DNA from: Galeopsis tetrahit
Lineage: Eukaryota > Streptophyta > Magnoliopsida > Lamiales > Lamiaceae
Direction: 5' to 3'
Assembly (NCBI GenBank): GCA_963675135.1
Contig: OY776131.1
Span: 21,939,881-22,003,880, forward strand
DNA length: 64,000 bases
Part shown: in pieces, positions 62,206 to 64,000 of the stretch
How positions within the stretch are numbered: position 1 is the stretch's first letter
Layout of the letters: every line of letters begins with the position of its first letter
Position numbers and translations under genes: made by a program
The notes under the pieces: generated by a model
Told to the model about the DNA's origin: nothing
The model's input: the letters and a program-made list of their open reading frames with translations, nothing else
Database searches by the model: none

Positions 62206-63382
62206 ATGAAAAATATGGGAAACACTTCATCTTCTCCAGCTGAAAACACTCAATCCTCATCTTCTTTGAATCCTTTCCATCTACTCGCATCCATGGCGTC
62301 CAACCAGACCACCAGAAATGTTGCTCCGATCACTACACCTACCACTATCAGAACGCAACCATCGAGGAATTCACACGGGTAATTCAAAATATCTCTTCCA
62401 ACCTATTAAATTCGATGCCTATGCCTCAAATTTTCCTATTCAAATTCCTACTCAAACTCAAACCACTACCACTACACCACAAATTCCCCAAACGCAAACC
62501 CTATTGAGCCTGAAATTTCACTTGAAATCATTCCCGAAACCACTGAGACCACCATCCCTACTGAAACCTCTTTGATTGCTGCTCCTGTTGCTGAAACAAT
62601 CGAAGCAACCACTACAAGAAAACTGACTTTTAGTGACAACTTCCTTTCATTATTGCTTCTCTAGCTAAAAGTCTTTAGTGATGGGAATTTGTGAATTAAT
62701 GACAAGACCTCTCACTAAAAGTCAATTACCGTCACTAAATACTTTTAGCTAGAGAAGCTATAATGACAGAATTTCTGTCACTAAAAGTTGTTTTTCTTGT
62801 AGTGAACTAAGGGAGATGATACTCCAATGGCCGAAGCCGCGCCTGAAAGAGCAGAGGATTCTTCCCACACTGGTTCCTCTCTCTCGGAATCAAGTGAGTC
62901 AGAGCCTATGCCCCTAAAATCTTCGTTGGCTAAAGGAAAACGAAATCGGAGCCCGAAGAAACCAAAGAGGAGGTCCAACAGAGTATTTTCGAGGGTGAAT
63001 TAGGCTGAAAGTTCACGAAAGAAGAATCCCGTAGCTGGTGATGTAGCTAACACTCCAATCCAGGTCTTTACAGATTCTGAAAAGGATAGCTCAGATGGTA
63101 GGATTGCTTATACTAAAGCTGGTGAGAAAGTGAGTTCTGATGAGGAGAATGTTACTTTAATGGAGCTGTGCAAAAAGAAAGGAAAGAAACCTAAGCAAAG
63201 GAAAGATGCTACTCCAGTTGCTCCAGCACCTGTTGCAACCTATGTTCGTGCTGGAAATGATGAAAGCCCTGATGATAACAATTCAGATGAGTCTGATCAA
63301 CCCAACTCCGAGTCTGAGAACACCTCTAATGGTGATGAAGGTACACCTACTTCTGAAACTGATGTAGAAATGGAGAGCTCTG
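62206..63382 (+). pseudogene. ORF3 of SIRE-B2, broken
   Basis: The ATG at 62206 and Ser-rich N-terminus match SIRE-B1. A small deletion around 62342 shifts frame. A 195-bp CACTA MITE is inserted at 62610. A TAG follows at about 63001 where SIRE-B1 has TAT. The downstream acidic, Pro/Ser-rich part (63121 onward) is not in SIRE-B1 and may be an extended linker. The SIRE-A-type LTR starts inside it at 63383. Confidence 0.75.
62610..62804. mobile_element. CACTA MITE (195 bp), TSD AAC
   Basis: It starts CACTACAAGAAAA and ends TTTTTCTTGTAGTG, flanked by AAC on both sides. Inner TTTTAGTGAC / GTCACTAAA words are inverted. SIRE-B1 carries the uninterrupted site (GAAGCAACTGAGGG). Confidence 0.95.
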
Positions 63383-64000
63383 TGTTGGGAATAAAATGAG
63401 ATATGTTTTGATCTAATACCAAAACCCCCTGAGACATGCCTAAGTCAATATAAATATGTTCTAAGAATGTTAGAACATATAGATTATAGGCTAGATGAGA
63501 AGCTGAAATGTTAGGCAGCTCTTAGAAAAATTAGATGCACAATTTGAGGGGGAACCTATGCTTTGAAGATGATCAAGATCAAGTCCCCTCAAGGCTCAAA
63601 TTCTGGAACAATCACTTAAGAACAAGGACACTCTATGAAATCTAAGATGCTCTTATCAGGAGAGTTGTCCAGAGAAGATGCTCCTATGCAAGAACATGAT
63701 TGTAAAGCTCAAAAGGACAAGTCCAATGAAGATGCTCTTATCAGGAGAGTTGTCCAGAGAAAATACTCATAAAACTCTGATCAGGAGAGTTGTCCAAAGA
63801 AGCTAGCCATATGCAAGAACAAACCTACCTAGCTCAAAAGGACAAAACTACTCAAAGGTGTTCATCAGGAGAGTTGTCCAGAGAAGTCTACTCTAGGCAT
63901 AAAAGTGCTCTGATGCAAAAAGATTAAATACACTGATCAGGAGAGTTGTCCAGAGGAGTTGTCTCAGCTAAATTGACCAAGATCAAGTGCTCTGAAAGCC
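63383..64000 (+). repeat. SIRE-A-type LTR, left part (runs off the window)
   Basis: It begins TGTTGGGAATAAAATGAG like the LTR at 3270. After about 63600 it has its own cluster of TCAGGAGAGTTGTCC motifs (63656, 63741, 63781, 63865, 63937). It could be a solo LTR or the start of a full element. The window end prevents telling. Confidence 0.85.

Larger units (their letters stand above)
53059..63382 (+). mobile_element. SIRE-B2: second copy of the SIRE-B family, heavily nested
   Basis: A full 5' LTR, primer site, gag (split by a solo LTR), then loss of protease and integrase at an inverted element fragment, then RT, RNase H, spacer and ORF3 as in SIRE-B1. The right end is overwritten by a SIRE-A-type LTR. 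Its comparison with SIRE-B1 defines most insertions and lesions in both. Confidence 0.88.

Overview
The window looks like repeat-dense, AT-rich plant nuclear DNA, most likely from a eudicot. The evidence is plant-type LTR retrotransposon lineages (Ty1/Copia of Sirevirus type; Ty3/Gypsy of Tat and Athila type), Stowaway and CACTA miniature elements, hAT- and Mutator-like elements, a plant LINE with a DUF4283-type ORF1, a tRNA-derived SINE, and one thionin-like cysteine-rich gene. The species cannot be named from sequence alone. No rRNA genes, tRNA genes or CRISPR arrays were seen. The ordinary host-gene content appears to be one small two-exon gene on the minus strand (about 14.8-15.3 kb).

Layout: (1) 1-4906 is the 3' part of Sirevirus-like element 'SIRE-A': a long env-like/coiled-coil ORF, a polypurine tract and a 1.6 kb LTR. 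(2) 4970 to about 12588 is a non-coding Gypsy element ('Tat-B') with two LTRs, a gag scrap and large hairpin-forming tandem arrays. (3) About 13.3-14.4 kb is a CACTA-like end with an hAT element nested in it, followed by the thionin-like gene. (4) 15.9-17.96 kb is a locally duplicated AT-rich segment plus an old Sirevirus-type LTR. (5) 17961-28078 is a young Tat element ('Tat-A') with a 5-bp target duplication: gag-protease, then a deletion of reverse transcriptase, then RNase H-integrase, a 120-bp tandem array, and an antisense gene with two clear GT-AG introns. (6) 28.1-33.5 kb holds a captured-looking C-rich/T-rich segment, a Mutator-like element, a solo LTR and a SINE. (7) 33614 to about 46852 is Sirevirus-like element 'SIRE-B1': decayed gag-pol, an ORF3 broken by a TIR element, a minus-strand LINE, and the 3' LTR. 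(8) 46.9-53.05 kb is a graveyard of a foldback element, an Athila remnant, hAT elements and four Stowaway MITEs. (9) 53059-63382 is a second copy, 'SIRE-B2', broken by a solo LTR, an inverted element fragment that itself holds another solo LTR, and a CACTA MITE. It is cut at its right end by a SIRE-A-type LTR that runs off the window.

How the parts relate: the two SIRE-B copies serve as each other's reference. They give empty sites for several insertions and locate the stops and frameshifts in each. The Tat pair shows an element with proteins (A, itself lacking RT) and a related element with almost none (B), sharing LTR architecture, polypurine tract and primer site. That pattern fits movement by enzymes supplied from elsewhere.

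Points most worth a second look: the spliced antisense gene in Tat-A; hairpins whose stems differ in sequence but stay complementary, both in tandem arrays and in LTRs (several with C-rich loops); and an intron-like GT-AG pair at the same place upstream of ORF3 in both SIRE-B copies. All calls are from reading the sequence. No database search or folding program was run.
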